A stretch of 64,000 nucleotides of DNA. Origin: Cardiobacteriaceae bacterium TAE3-ERU3. GTDB taxonomy: Bacteria; Pseudomonadota; Gammaproteobacteria; Cardiobacteriales; Cardiobacteriaceae. A program made the translations under genes and the position numbers. Where the stretch lies: the NCBI GenBank assembly GCA_019218315.1, contig JAHUUI010000001.1, positions 293,722 to 357,721 of the forward strand, given 5' to 3'. A model generated the notes under the pieces. That model ran no database searches. It was not told the origin of the DNA and was given only the letters and a program-made list of their open reading frames with translations. Of this stretch, positions 1 to 9,657 are shown one piece after another (the stretch's first letter is position 1; each line of letters opens with the position of its first letter).

Positions 1-753
1 GCCTGCCATGAGCACCACATACTCACTAACCAACGCAGTCCCTACGCCGACCACACTTTCAACCAAACCCGTAACCCCATCCTCAAATCAGGCAAAACCG
101 CCGCCATCGTCGAAGAAGGAAAATGCCACATCACCGTATCACTGGTGATTGCCATTGCCGCCGATAGCGACCCCGACGACCATACGCGTAATGAACTCAT
201 CAACTGCGTACGCCAACGCCTGTGGCAACAGCGTATCGCTGGCGGCAGCATCACCAGCGACCCGCAGCAAACCCGTATCGAATACATTCCCGCAGCCAAA
301 GCCGACACCATACCAGTCGAACTACTGCCCGCTTATCTACTCATGGACGCCGGTAATGACCTCGCCGACATCACCGCTGAATTGCGCAAAAAGCACCCAC
401 AAACTACCCCGCTTGATGCCCTGATTGATGTTTGTACCCTGCACCACATCCCCGAAAGCAACGGTAAACATACTAAATGGCATGTACAAACCGCCAAGTC
501 CGGACGCGGCTGGCTAGTACCAATTCCGATTGGCTATCAAGGTATCGCACCACTATTTGCCGCAGGCACACTTGGCAACGCCCGCAACCCCGACTACCCC
601 GCGCAATATGTCGAAGCTATCTACACACTCGGCAAATGGCTGTTCCCCTACCGTCTGAAAGACAACGACATCAAAAATGCCCTGTGGCATTACCACTACG
701 ACCGCGAAAACGACCGCTACCTCGCCACCCAAACACCCAACAAGGAGCATTAA
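1..753 (+). CDS. csy2: Type I-F Cascade subunit Csy2 (Cas5f), 5' end outside window
   Basis: The frame is open from base 1, so the gene begins upstream; 250 C-terminal residues are visible against a usual length of about 320. Visible landmarks are an FNQTRNPI stretch near the window edge, a central GRGWLVPIPIGYQGI motif and a C-terminal PYRLKDNDI segment, all typical of Csy2. In the I-F surveillance complex Csy2 pairs with Csy1 at the 5' handle end of the crRNA and takes part in PAM recognition. The stop is followed within two bases by csy3, whose ribosome site AAGGAG lies inside the csy2 end, so the genes are co-transcribed. The absence of cas1, cas2-3 and csy1 is explained by the window edge. 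Confidence 0.93.
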   Translation, partial: ACHEHHILTNQRSPYADHTFNQTRNPILKSGKTAAIVEEGKCHITVSLVIAIAADSDPDDHTRNELINCVRQRLWQQRIAGGSITSDPQQTRIEYIPAAKADTIPVELLPAYLLMDAGNDLADITAELRKKHPQTTPLDALIDVCTLHHIPESNGKHTKWHVQTAKSGRGWLVPIPIGYQGIAPLFAAGTLGNARNPDYPAQYVEAIYTLGKWLFPYRLKDNDIKNALWHYHYDRENDRYLATQTPNKEH

Positions 754-754
754 C

Positions 755-1747
755 ATGACCCTCAAAACCGCATCCGTACTCGCCTTTGAAAAAAACCTCG
801 ACTGCTCGGACGGCTTCTTCTGGCAATACGACAGTGCTAAGCAAGACCAGCCTGCAACACCGGTTGGCATCAGCGAAAAATCCGTACGCGGCACCATCAG
901 CAATCGCCTCAAAAACGCCATTGCCAACGATCCGCTAAAACTCGACGCTGAAATCCAGAAGCCCAACCTGCAAACCATCGACAACGCAGCACTCGATGAG
1001 GACAAAGATACCCTATTGGTCAAATGGAGCTGCAAAGTCCTGCCCTTTAGCGGTCAGCCCTGCGCCTGCAATAATCAGGACTACCAAACAGCTCTGATGG
1101 AGCAAGTACAAAGCTACATCGACGAACACGGCTTTGCCGAACTCGCCAAACGCTATGCTATCAACATCGCCAATGCCCGTTGGATGTGGCGCAACCGCGT
1201 CGGCGCCGAGCACGTCGAAGTCCGTGTACGCTGCGGGAAAGAAGAACTCATCTTCAAAGATGGAAAACAATACAACATCCAGCACTTCGACCACAGCGAC
1301 ACACAACTCACCCCCCTTGCGCAGTGGATTGCCGATGGTCTCGCCGACAAACAATTCACCATCCTCTATATCGAAGCGCACGCCAAAGTCGGTTACGGAC
1401 AGCAAGTCTTCCCCTCACAAGAACTCGTCCTCGACACCGGCAACCGCAAAAGCAAAGTCCTCTACCAAATCGACGGTAAAGCTGGCATGCACGCACAAAA
1501 AATCGGCAACGCCCTGCGCACCATCGACACTTGGTATCCCGATGCTGAATACCCAATTGCCGTCGAACCCTATGGCGCAGTCACCAGCATGGGGCAAGCC
1601 TTCCGCCAGCCCAAAGCCAAGCAGGATTTTTACAGCCTGTTCGACAAATGGATCACCAAAGGCGAAAAGCCCGGTGTCGAGCAGCAGCACTACGTCATCG
1701 CCGTACTTATCCGCGGCGGTGTCTTTGGTGAAAGTGGGAAAGAATAA
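755..1747 (+). CDS. csy3: Type I-F Cascade backbone subunit Csy3 (Cas7f)
   Basis: A 330-residue protein of the usual Csy3 length, opening MTLKTASVLAFEKNL and containing the family signature RWMWRNRVGAEHVEV around residue 140. Csy3 polymerises in six copies along the spacer part of the crRNA and forms the backbone of the interference complex. An open frame extends upstream to 677, but the ATG at 755 is the likely start: it sits seven bases after AAGGAG and matches known Csy3 N-termini. The stop codon shares its last base with the csy4 ATG, which indicates translational coupling. Confidence 0.95.
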   Translation: MTLKTASVLAFEKNLDCSDGFFWQYDSAKQDQPATPVGISEKSVRGTISNRLKNAIANDPLKLDAEIQKPNLQTIDNAALDEDKDTLLVKWSCKVLPFSGQPCACNNQDYQTALMEQVQSYIDEHGFAELAKRYAINIANARWMWRNRVGAEHVEVRVRCGKEELIFKDGKQYNIQHFDHSDTQLTPLAQWIADGLADKQFTILYIEAHAKVGYGQQVFPSQELVLDTGNRKSKVLYQIDGKAGMHAQKIGNALRTIDTWYPDAEYPIAVEPYGAVTSMGQAFRQPKAKQDFYSLFDKWITKGEKPGVEQQHYVIAVLIRGGVFGESGKE

Positions 1748-2397
1748 TGCGCGCCTATCAAGAACTCACCATTATTCCCGGTGACGACATCAATCCCTAT
1801 TTCATCTGGGGCAAACTATACATGCAACTGCACCTCGCACTCGTCGAGGTGCAGAATCCCGACGGACGGGTCAACATCGGCGTCAGTTTCCCCAAATACC
1901 GCTACCAACCCGACAGCGACAAACCCATAGCCACCCTCGGCAACCAACTGCGTATCTTTGCCCCTGACCGTGCACAACTTGAAACCCTGAACCTGAACAA
2001 ATGGCTTGAGCGCCTCAGCGACTATGTGCACCTGCCCAGTATTCAAGACCTGAGTCCCGACAAAATCAAAGGGCATATGCAAGTCAGCCGCTTCCGACAG
2101 GACAAAAACCAACAGCGCATCACCCGCCGCTACGCTAACCGTCATGATATGGAGTACACTGAAGCTAAACGCGAACGTAACCAACGCTACGCCGAAGCAC
2201 ACGGCATCAGCCTCGCTGCAGCCGAGCGACACTACGATCGCCCCAAGCTACAGCAACCACCGTACATCAACATGCAAAGCCTCAGCGGCGAGCAACGCTA
2301 CCGCCTCGAAATCAACCAGCAACCCATCAACCAAGCCCAAACCGGCACATATAACACCTACGCCCTCAGCAGTATCGCTACCGTGCCGCATTGGTAA
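1747..2397 (+). CDS. csy4: crRNA endoribonuclease Csy4 (Cas6f)
   Basis: A 216-residue protein, slightly longer than typical Cas6f. It starts MRAYQELTIIPGDD and has the GVSFPKYRY segment and an arginine-rich helix near residues 110-130 (SRFRQDKNQQRITRRYANR) that in this family grips the repeat hairpin. Csy4 cuts pre-crRNA at the 3' base of the repeat stem and stays bound to the crRNA. It is the last gene of the cas operon, overlapping csy3 by one base, and array 1 follows after about 360 bases. Because two repeat types with different stem sequences exist in this genome, it presumably processes both. Confidence 0.94.
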   Translation: MRAYQELTIIPGDDINPYFIWGKLYMQLHLALVEVQNPDGRVNIGVSFPKYRYQPDSDKPIATLGNQLRIFAPDRAQLETLNLNKWLERLSDYVHLPSIQDLSPDKIKGHMQVSRFRQDKNQQRITRRYANRHDMEYTEAKRERNQRYAEAHGISLAAAERHYDRPKLQQPPYINMQSLSGEQRYRLEINQQPINQAQTGTYNTYALSSIATVPHW

Positions 2398-2407
2398 CCA
2401 ACAGATC

Positions 2408-2433
2408 CCCCTCTTATTTAAATTTAAGAGGGG
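2408..2433 (+). terminator. Hairpin just after csy4
   Basis: A nine-base-pair perfect stem (CCCCTCTTA with TAAGAGGGG) around an AT loop lies 11 bases after the csy4 stop, followed by a short T-rich tract. It probably ends the cas operon transcript before the CRISPR leader. The T-run is short, so the termination efficiency is uncertain. Confidence 0.5.
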
Positions 2434-2754
2434 AAGGTTTTATACATAACAACCAGCTTGCAAATATAGCAAGACTCCAGAGAAATGGTTACAGCATATA
2501 AAACAATACATTGTTCTTATTTTATTTTTGGTTATTCTGCAACCGTTCTTCTGGAATTAGGCTGTAATCGCCCCAACAAAACTACCGACATATATCCTCA
2601 GCCAGTACAATAAACCCAATTTAAACCCAAAAATTTTCGCTCTTTAACAACTGGCATAAAAACAGTGTGTTGCAAGAACGGCAATTTTTTTGGGTAAAAC
2701 CTCAAAATCTATCGAAAGCCGCATGACAACACAATTTAAATCCAATATACTCTT
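2434..2754 (+). promoter_or_regulatory. CRISPR array 1 leader and intergenic region
   Basis: AT-rich, no convincing gene. The last 116 bases are shared in architecture with the leader of array 2: GCTCTTTAACAA starts 116 bases before the first repeat in both, TTTTGGGTAAA lies about 67 bases before it, and ATATACTCTT directly abuts it. This is the expected place for the pre-crRNA promoter and for the integration-host-factor and Cas1 recognition sites that direct spacer acquisition at the first repeat. The stretch 2434-2638 shows nothing else I recognise. Confidence 0.75.
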
Positions 2755-4522
2755 GTCCACCACCGCACAGGTGGCTTAGAAAATCATGCTCAATAACAAG
2801 ACAAGCACCCTGATGTCCACCACCGCACAGGTGGCTTAGAAAATCCAAACTCACCACACCACACTGATTGAGGTGTCCACCACCGCACAGGTGGCTTAGA
2901 AAAAAAGGTGCTTTAACTTGTTGTGCTGGGATTTGTCCACCACCGCACAGGTGGCTTAGAAATTGCACGGACGCTTACGACGGGCGGCAATGTGGTCCAC
3001 CACCGCACAGGTGGCTTAGAAAAATGCCGGATAAGGAATGCCTGACGGCATAACGTCCACCACCGCACAGGTGGCTTAGAAAGTATTACCACGGCGCAGA
3101 CAAGGCGCGCGTCAGTCCACCACCGCACAGGTGGCTTAGAAACCCAAGTTTTATCGGGTGCCCCAGCCGATGCAGTCCACCACCGCACAGGTGGCTTAGA
3201 AAGGAACCGGGAACGGCAGTTATCACTGTAATCAGTCCACCACCGCACAGGTGGCTTAGAAATCGGCCAATAGCTGTGCAGCCAGCTCTCTGACGTCCAC
3301 CACCGCACAGGTGGCTTAGAAACAAGGTTGCCGATCAAAATCACTTTGTTGATGGTCCACCACCGCACAGGTGGCTTAGAAAGCCGCGTTATTGTCGCCA
3401 ACACGCCCAAGCTAGTCCACCACCGCACAGGTGGCTTAGAAATTGAATGTAATCTGACCCCGCACCTTCTGGCAGTCCACCACCGCACAGGTGGCTTAGA
3501 AAACATTGGGGATAAGGAAGTTAAGTTCCAGCCTGTCCACCACCGCACAGGTGGCTTAGAAAATCAGCAGTATCTTATTTTGAACAACGTCGCGGTCCAC
3601 CACCGCACAGGTGGCTTAGAAAGGCATTTTCACAGGTCCAGACGAAAAATCGCTGTCCACCACCGCACAGGTGGCTTAGAAACAGAAAATACGCTACCGA
3701 CAATATCCGCGCCTGTCCACCACCGCACAGGTGGCTTAGAAATGCGTCACAGAGTGCGCGATTGTCGCAGTGCAGTCCACCACCGCACAGGTGGCTTAGA
3801 AACACAGAGAACAGTCACTAACGGCCGTATTGAAGTCCACCACCGCACAGGTGGCTTAGAAATTGGGAAACTGTCTTTAAGTTGGCCTTAGTTTGTTCAC
3901 CACCGCACAGGTGGCTTAGAAAATCTTAACGCCCGACTTTGTGCGCTTCAGATAGTTCACCACCGCACAGGTGGCTTAGAAAGCCAACATCGCTCTCTTT
4001 CTTAGGGGCTGTATGTTCACCACCGCACAGGTGGCTTAGAAAATTTGATCGCTCATTGATACCCAGCTGTTCCAGTTCACCACCGCACAGGTGGCTTAGA
4101 AAAGTCGTTCAACTGTTTTGCCAATTTCTAAAATGTTCACCACCGCACAGGTGGCTTAGAAAAGCACGCCTGACGGATGATTAAAGCTGCTATCGTTCAC
4201 CACCGCACAGGTGGCTTAGAAAACCACAGCATCGCGCAATAGCTCACGATAGACGTTCACCACCGCACAGGTGGCTTAGAAAATGAGATCAGGGCGGCCG
4301 GTGGCGAGGTTGAGGTTCACCACCGCACAGGTGGCTTAGAAAATCAGCTTGGCGCTGTTCGTAGCCGTCGCCAAGTTCACCACCGCACAGGTGGCTTAGA
4401 AACTGAGCGAGCGCATTTGGGAGACGACGCACAGGTTCACCACCGCACAGGTGGCTTAGAAAAAGGCGAAATACCGCCGCGTGCCAACCACTCCGTTCAC
4501 CACCGCACAGGTGGCCTAGACC
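2755..4522 (+). CRISPR. Type I-F CRISPR array 1, 30 repeats and 29 spacers
   Basis: Twenty-eight-base repeats recur every 60 bases with 32-base spacers. The repeat stem is CCACC, loop GCACA, GGTGG, followed by the 8-base handle CTTAGAAA. The first 19 repeats (starts 2755 to 3835) begin GTCCAC; the last 11 (3895 to 4495) begin GTTCAC. The final repeat at 4495 is degenerate (GTGGCCTAGACC at its end), marking the trailer, so the leader is on the csy4 side and transcription runs rightward. No two spacers in this array looked alike to me. Several long open frames across the array are artefacts of its 60-base (20-codon) period. Confidence 0.98.
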
Positions 4523-4543
4523 TGTGCGATATATGGCTACTAA

Positions 4544-6697
4544 TTAGGATGCATGTGTGATCCGCCACACACGGTGGATGTTCGGGCGGCGCTGGAAGTC
4601 GAAGTCGATGGTGGATTTACTGATGTCTTCGACGTTGTATTCTTCAGCCAACTCAGGATCAAATTTGAAGCTGCGGTAGTTATTTGAAAAATACAGTACG
4701 CCATCTTTCGCAAGGCGGCGCATACACTGGCGCACGAGTTCAGGATGATCGCTTTGTACGTCAAATACGCGGTCTTCTTTTTTTGTGTTCGAGAAGGTCG
4801 GTGGATCGCAGAATATAAGGTCGAACTCACTGTCGCCATCGGCAATCCAGCGCATGACGTCGGCTTTGATCAAGCGGTGGCGATCACTGAGTTGGTTGGC
4901 ATCAAAGTTGCGGTGTGCCCAGTCGAGGTAGTTTTGTGAGAGATCAACGCTGGTGCTGTAGGTTGCGCCGCCAAGTGCGGCATGGACGCTGGCCGAAGCG
5001 GTGTAGCAAAACAGGTTGAGTACGCGCTTGTCTTTGGCTTCTTTATAGAGGCGTTCGCGCATGATGCGGTGATCAAGAAATAGCCCGGTGTCGAGGTAGT
5101 CGTGCAGGTTGACGAGCAGGGTCGCAGCGCCTTCCTGTACCGGCAAGTATTCATCGCGCCATTCGCGCTTGGTGTACTGGTTGCTGCCACTTTGTCGTGC
5201 GCGGGTTTTCATGACGACGTTATCCGGCGAGATACCGAGTACATCCGGTACGACTTGTAAGACGTCATAACCGCGCTGGCGTGCTTTGTCTGCATCGATG
5301 GTTTTCGGCGGTGCGTATTCCTGGATGTGCGCCCAATCGTCGTAAAGGTCGATGGCAAAGGCGTATTCGGGCATGTCCTGATCGTAAACGCGATAGGCAT
5401 TGGTGCCGCGCTTTTCTGCGGCTTTGCGCAGCGGCTTGAGGTTCTTGCGCAAGCGATTGGCGAACATGGTTGCTTGCTCGCTGTATGCCGGCGCATCAGC
5501 GGCCTGCTCTTTATCTTCCGGTTGTGTACCACGGTGATACAGCGCAATACGCGCTTCAATTGAGCCGTTAAAGGCCTGATAACTCTTGTGGCTGCGCAGA
5601 CGCATGCGCTTGAGCATGTCGGTGTTGCTGGAAATCAGCGCCATTTGCCAATCGTCGGGGAAGGTTTTGAACGCACGACCAAGCTGCTCGTAAGTGGCAA
5701 TCAAATCCTGCACTTTGCCAATACGCTCGCCATACGGAGGATTCGAGAGCAGCAAGCCCACGCGACCGTACGCCGGCTGCGCTTGCAGTTCACTGACGCT
5801 ACGGCGCTCGAAGTGGATATAACGTGACAATCCAGCCGCTGCGGCATTTTCGCGCGCCGTCGATAAGGTATGCCCGTCGCTATCAAAGCCGTAGATTTTG
5901 TTGTTCAGCGCTGCAAGCCCTGCTTCACGGCGCGCTTCAGCTTCTTCTTTCATACGTCGCCATTGCGCAGGGATATGGCTTTGCCAATGTTCGAAACCAA
6001 AATGCTCACGCATTAATCCCGGCGCGATGTCTGCCGCCATCATCACCGCTTCAATCAACAATGTGCCTGCGCCGCACATCGGATCAATCAATGATGCGCC
6101 TTCTGCGGCCAATTCCGGCCAAGCAGAACGGTAAAGAATGGTTGCGGCAAGGTGTTCTTTGATTGGCGCTGCGCCTTGTGCTTGGCGATAGCCGCGCTGG
6201 TGCAATGCACCACCGGATAAATCCAAAGCTAATGTGACTTTGCCTTTGCGCAAATGTGCATCAATGCTGATGTCAGGATTTTTCGCATCGACATCAGGAC
6301 GACGGTGAAGCTTATCGCGCAACACGTCGACAATCGCATCTTTGACTTTAAGCCCGCCAAACTGGGTATTGCGGATGCCTTGCCCGATGCCGTTAAAGCG
6401 TACGGCAAAGGTATTGTCGGCGCTGATATGGTCGTCCCAGGGGATGGATGCAGTGAGTGCGTAGAGATCGTCAGGGTTTTCAATCTCACCCTCGGTCAAC
6501 ACCCATAAGATACGGCTGGCTACACGCGACCACAGGCAAAGCTGGTAAGCAGTTTTGAGGTCACCATGGCCAGATACAACCGAGACGCCCACGCGTACAT
6601 TCTGTAAGCCGAGCTTTTCAGCTTCTTCGGCGAGTACTTGCTCGCTGCCTTTGGCGCAAGGCAGGATGATGGCTTGGGGGGTAATATCTTCAGTCAC
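4544..6697 (-). CDS. rlmL: Bifunctional 23S rRNA (guanine) methyltransferase RlmKL
   Basis: A 717-residue protein of normal RlmKL length. The N-terminal part carries a THUMP-type RNA-binding region, then the RlmL methyltransferase (DPMCGAGTLLIEA near residue 205, catalytic NPPYGERIG near 320), then a second Rossmann methyltransferase corresponding to RlmK (CDPPTFSN near 640). It makes m2G2445 and m7G2069 in 23S rRNA. The start is GTG: the codon at 6697 is followed by ACT GAA GAT, and no ATG lies close by. The stop is 22 bases from the degenerate last repeat of CRISPR array 1, with which it converges. Confidence 0.95.
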   Translation of the reverse strand: MTEDITPQAIILPCAKGSEQVLAEEAEKLGLQNVRVGVSVVSGHGDLKTAYQLCLWSRVASRILWVLTEGEIENPDDLYALTASIPWDDHISADNTFAVRFNGIGQGIRNTQFGGLKVKDAIVDVLRDKLHRRPDVDAKNPDISIDAHLRKGKVTLALDLSGGALHQRGYRQAQGAAPIKEHLAATILYRSAWPELAAEGASLIDPMCGAGTLLIEAVMMAADIAPGLMREHFGFEHWQSHIPAQWRRMKEEAEARREAGLAALNNKIYGFDSDGHTLSTARENAAAAGLSRYIHFERRSVSELQAQPAYGRVGLLLSNPPYGERIGKVQDLIATYEQLGRAFKTFPDDWQMALISSNTDMLKRMRLRSHKSYQAFNGSIEARIALYHRGTQPEDKEQAADAPAYSEQATMFANRLRKNLKPLRKAAEKRGTNAYRVYDQDMPEYAFAIDLYDDWAHIQEYAPPKTIDADKARQRGYDVLQVVPDVLGISPDNVVMKTRARQSGSNQYTKREWRDEYLPVQEGAATLLVNLHDYLDTGLFLDHRIMRERLYKEAKDKRVLNLFCYTASASVHAALGGATYSTSVDLSQNYLDWAHRNFDANQLSDRHRLIKADVMRWIADGDSEFDLIFCDPPTFSNTKKEDRVFDVQSDHPELVRQCMRRLAKDGVLYFSNNYRSFKFDPELAEEYNVEDISKSTIDFDFQRRPNIHRVWRITHAS

Positions 6698-6941
6698 GGT
6701 TCTATCCAGCAGTCAAAGCGTCCACTATAACCAATTCATAAGCATTTGAATATGTATTCAGGGCGCATTTGTACAAAAGACAAAATTTATTAATATCACT
6801 TTTCAATGAAAGCTTAAACATTATGCCGGGCATACCAGCAAAAGAGGCCCATCAAGCCTCGCGCAGTGAGCATCGTATAAGCCCAAAAACCTGAATATTA
6901 TCGATATGATCTACGCATAGATGGCTGCCAATTTTTCAGAC
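6698..6941. other. Intergenic region between rlmL and the dps terminator
   Basis: About 240 bases of AT-rich sequence with no convincing open frame or RNA gene. It should contain the rlmL promoter on the minus strand; I see no clear -35/-10 pair that I would defend. Confidence 0.4.
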
Positions 6942-6970
6942 AAAAAAAGCCCCACTTAATTCAGTGGGGC
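6942..6970 (-). terminator. Rho-independent terminator of dps
   Basis: An eight-base-pair stem, GCCCCACT with AGTGGGGC, is followed in the minus-strand direction by seven Ts (AAAAAAA on the plus strand at 6942-6948). It lies about 60 bases past the dps stop and is a textbook intrinsic terminator. Confidence 0.85.
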
Positions 6971-7027
6971 CGATAATGGCTGGAGACCTATGCCATTAAG
7001 CTATAAATGTCCAAGCTAAAATCAGGC

Positions 7028-7498
7028 TTAGTCTTCAAGCAGCGAGCGCAGCATCCATGCATTCTTTTCATGTGTCTGCATGCGTACGGTCAGTAAGTCA
7101 GCGGTTGGTTCATCGCTAGCTTCTTCAACTGCCGGGAACAATTCACGGCATGTACGTGCTACCGTTTCCTGACCTTCGACCAACTCACGGATCATGGTTT
7201 TGGCATCATTTTTGCCATCGCCATCTTTAATGCTGGTCAGCTCGTTGAACTCTTTGTATGAGCCTGGAGCAATGTGACCCAGCGCACGAATACGCTCAGC
7301 AATTTCATCAACTGCCCCTGCGAGCTCGGTGTACTGCTCTTCGAACATCAGGTGCAATGTATTGAACATTGGGCCAGTGACGTTCCAGTGATAGTTATGC
7401 GTCTTGATGTAGAGGCTATAGCTGTCAGCCAATACTTTTGACAAACCTTTTGCGATGGTTTGACGCTGTTCGTCAGTCATTCCAATATTGATTTTCAT
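7028..7498 (-). CDS. dps: Dps-family ferritin-like DNA protection protein
   Basis: A 156-residue protein of normal Dps length. The intersubunit ferroxidase ligands are visible with the spacing known from E. coli Dps: His37 in HNYHW, His49, Asp64 and Glu68. Dps forms a 12-subunit shell that oxidises ferrous iron with peroxide and stores it, protecting DNA in stationary phase. The open frame extends ten codons upstream, but the ATG at 7498 has AAGGAG six bases ahead and gives the normal N-terminus MKINIG. The promoter region is very AT-rich and it is a single-gene transcript ending at the terminator at 6942-6970. Confidence 0.94.
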   Translation of the reverse strand: MKINIGMTDEQRQTIAKGLSKVLADSYSLYIKTHNYHWNVTGPMFNTLHLMFEEQYTELAGAVDEIAERIRALGHIAPGSYKEFNELTSIKDGDGKNDAKTMIRELVEGQETVARTCRELFPAVEEASDEPTADLLTVRMQTHEKNAWMLRSLLED

Positions 7499-7597
7499 GA
7501 TATTCTCCTTAAATTTCGCTTCAATCAAATGTCGAGATAAATAATATCATATTTTTAGTTTTACAACATTAAACATCGTAAATTCCGAAACATAGCT

Positions 7598-8215
7598 CTA
7601 TTTTTGATTTGAATTATCAATACCAAAAAATTGCTCTATGCTGCTCGATTCAGTGCCCGGAAGCGTCCATTGAGACAATCCATGATGGAAGACCGGCACA
7701 CGCCCGTGCAAATCAGCAAAATAATTGTAGCTCTCGAAGAAGTTATAGCTGAACAACACCAAGAAAGGGATGGAGATAACTAACCATATACGCCGGGGTT
7801 GGCGCTGACCATAATCCGATATGTTGCGCAAAAGGCCACGAACCAGCAGAAGAAAAATTACTGCTAACAGAATATGAATAACCGCATCAAGCCATGGTAC
7901 ATGCCATTGAAAAGCTGCCCAATAGTGTATTTCATCACCAATATCCATGAGTAAAGACACAAATGAGACGATACCAAGTAATGGCAAGATCAATGTCGTC
8001 TTTAAAAGTGGCATCAGCATCAGATTCATCAGCCATGCAACGCCAATCAGTGCAGCTGCGCCAAAAAACAGCAATTTAAAATCAAGTACGTAGCGAGAAG
8101 ACGTATTCAAGTAGCCAATAGCAAGCGGTACAAGTAACGCCAATATAAACCAAAAAACCACCATGACAGGATGGGTGAGGAGGCGCCATGCGCCGGTTGG
8201 TTGATATCTATCCAT
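7598..8215 (-). CDS. Multi-pass inner-membrane protein of unknown function
   Basis: A 205-residue hydrophobic protein with about five predicted membrane segments (near residues 17-35, 46-65, 72-90, 110-128 and 145-165) and a polar C-terminus of about 40 residues. I do not recognise the family. The chosen ATG at 8215 lies three bases past the stop of the upstream protease gene and has a GGTGGA site; an ATG five codons upstream would overlap the protease end. The tight tyrS-protease-membrane protein order suggests one transcript, so it may work with the secreted protease, but nothing in the sequence proves that. Confidence 0.7.
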   Translation of the reverse strand: MDRYQPTGAWRLLTHPVMVVFWFILALLVPLAIGYLNTSSRYVLDFKLLFFGAAALIGVAWLMNLMLMPLLKTTLILPLLGIVSFVSLLMDIGDEIHYWAAFQWHVPWLDAVIHILLAVIFLLLVRGLLRNISDYGQRQPRRIWLVISIPFLVLFSYNFFESYNYFADLHGRVPVFHHGLSQWTLPGTESSSIEQFFGIDNSNQK

Positions 8216-8217
8216 AA

Positions 8218-9657
8218 TTAATCCACCCATTCAATCTGCTCAAGCATGTGCGCAAGTATCTTTCGCCCCAGCCCGTCCTGAATACCATTCAGGCCAATTT
8301 CGATAATAAAGCCTTGCTCTGCTTCGCCAATTTCCGCTGCAATCAGGCGCACGTCTTCAATTGGCTCATCGTCAATAATGAATTTCTTGCTTGGCTGGAT
8401 GCAAAACGTCGTTTTAAATGGTCGCCCTGCGATTTTGACGAAGTTCGATTCACATGCAACATCGTCGTAATCACGCTGTGGGCGTAGCTGCATACTGGTG
8501 TTATAGAAATGGCTGTAGGTGCGATAAAAGCGCAACGACAGCATATCCTCGCGTGGGTAAAAATACGAATAAGAGTACGCCATTTGCCCAAGCGTAATAT
8601 CGTCGCTGATAAACGTTGCGCGGTCACTGTAGCAAGCCACAGCCTCTATACCGAGCAGATCATCAACATCTGGATCCGGCGACGCATCCCAACAACGCAC
8701 ATCATCGCGCATCGCCAAAGGCACACGGAAATGCCCAATGGTTGTCGAAGGCCATTTTTGCGCCAATGGTCCGCCGTAATATTTGCCATTATCATCAAAT
8801 AGCTGCTGTGCAATCAGGGTATTAAGATCTTTCTCGCCATCACTGACGGTATCAAGCAATTCCTGCAGATAGTCCGAAGGAATAATAAAGCTGATATCGC
8901 CACTGCGGCGCAACGTCGATACGTTTACACCAACGACTTTGCCCTGCGTATTTAGCGTCGGACCACCACTCATGCCAGAATTGAGTGAACCGGAAAAAAG
9001 CACTTGCTCACGCGCACTTTTGCGCAGCAAGCCGTTATTGGTCCCATCGACGATCACGAAGCCAAGATCATGCGGGTTTCCGAGTGCATAAAGTGGCGCG
9101 CCTTGTGGCGGAATCGGCGCAAACGAAAACGGCTCGCCCAAATGCTTATCAGCCTTGAGTACTGCAAGGTCATGCACAACGTCAACGCCAAGCAATTCCA
9201 GCGTACCCTCATTATCTTCACTATCGACATAGCTCAAAATACGGTTTTCTTTTTGTACCGCATCAGATACGACGTGATAGTTGGTCGCGAGCATACTGCC
9301 ATCGCCAACGATAAAGCCAGAGCCGATTGAAGTTTTTTGCCCAGTCGCCTCATTGATTGCACGAATCTGATAGATGCTTTTTTTGTATTTGGCAAACAAA
9401 TCACTAACGCTAAATGGCACTGACGCAGCAACCTTTTCAGGCACAGCCTGCTCCGCACTGACGCCACCTTCAGGTAACGTCAGCTCGTTAGCCAGCGGGG
9501 GTACGCTCTCTAGCTTCGGTATTGCCTGCGCACCTGGCTCAGCAGCACCTGCTTTAGCATCGCCACCCTCAGCCATAGTCGGAGATTGTGGCTCTGCTTG
9601 CTGTGCACATAAGCTACTGATGGCGCAGCTCAGTGCCAAAAGAATGGCGCGCATCAT
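8218..9657 (-). CDS. Exported trypsin-like serine protease (S1C/HtrA-like)
   Basis: A 479-residue protein with an N-terminal signal sequence ([18 protein letters not shown]), a low-complexity Ala/Glu/Pro region to about residue 80, then a chymotrypsin-fold protease. The triad is His128 (TNYHVV), Asp163 (HDLAVLK) and Ser230 (NSGMSGGP), as in DegP/DegS. The C-terminal 200 residues show no PDZ signature; they form a distinct domain with two Cys-containing segments that I cannot name. It acts in the periplasm or outer envelope. The start codon overlaps the tyrS stop by four bases (ATGA), so expression depends on tyrS transcription. Confidence 0.85.
   Translation of the reverse strand: MMRAILLALSCAISSLCAQQAEPQSPTMAEGGDAKAGAAEPGAQAIPKLESVPPLANELTLPEGGVSAEQAVPEKVAASVPFSVSDLFAKYKKSIYQIRAINEATGQKTSIGSGFIVGDGSMLATNYHVVSDAVQKENRILSYVDSEDNEGTLELLGVDVVHDLAVLKADKHLGEPFSFAPIPPQGAPLYALGNPHDLGFVIVDGTNNGLLRKSAREQVLFSGSLNSGMSGGPTLNTQGKVVGVNVSTLRRSGDISFIIPSDYLQELLDTVSDGEKDLNTLIAQQLFDDNGKYYGGPLAQKWPSTTIGHFRVPLAMRDDVRCWDASPDPDVDDLLGIEAVACYSDRATFISDDITLGQMAYSYSYFYPREDMLSLRFYRTYSHFYNTSMQLRPQRDYDDVACESNFVKIAGRPFKTTFCIQPSKKFIIDDEPIEDVRLIAAEIGEAEQGFIIEIGLNGIQDGLGRKILAHMLEQIEWVD

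Noticed and set aside
2702-4184. Several open frames of 60-210 codons on both strands across CRISPR array 1
   Set aside because: The array period is 60 bases, a multiple of three, so stop-free frames repeat a 20-residue unit; the products are just translated repeats.
7511-7560. Fur- or OxyR-like box ahead of dps
   Set aside because: The region is simply AT-rich; the match to either consensus is poor.
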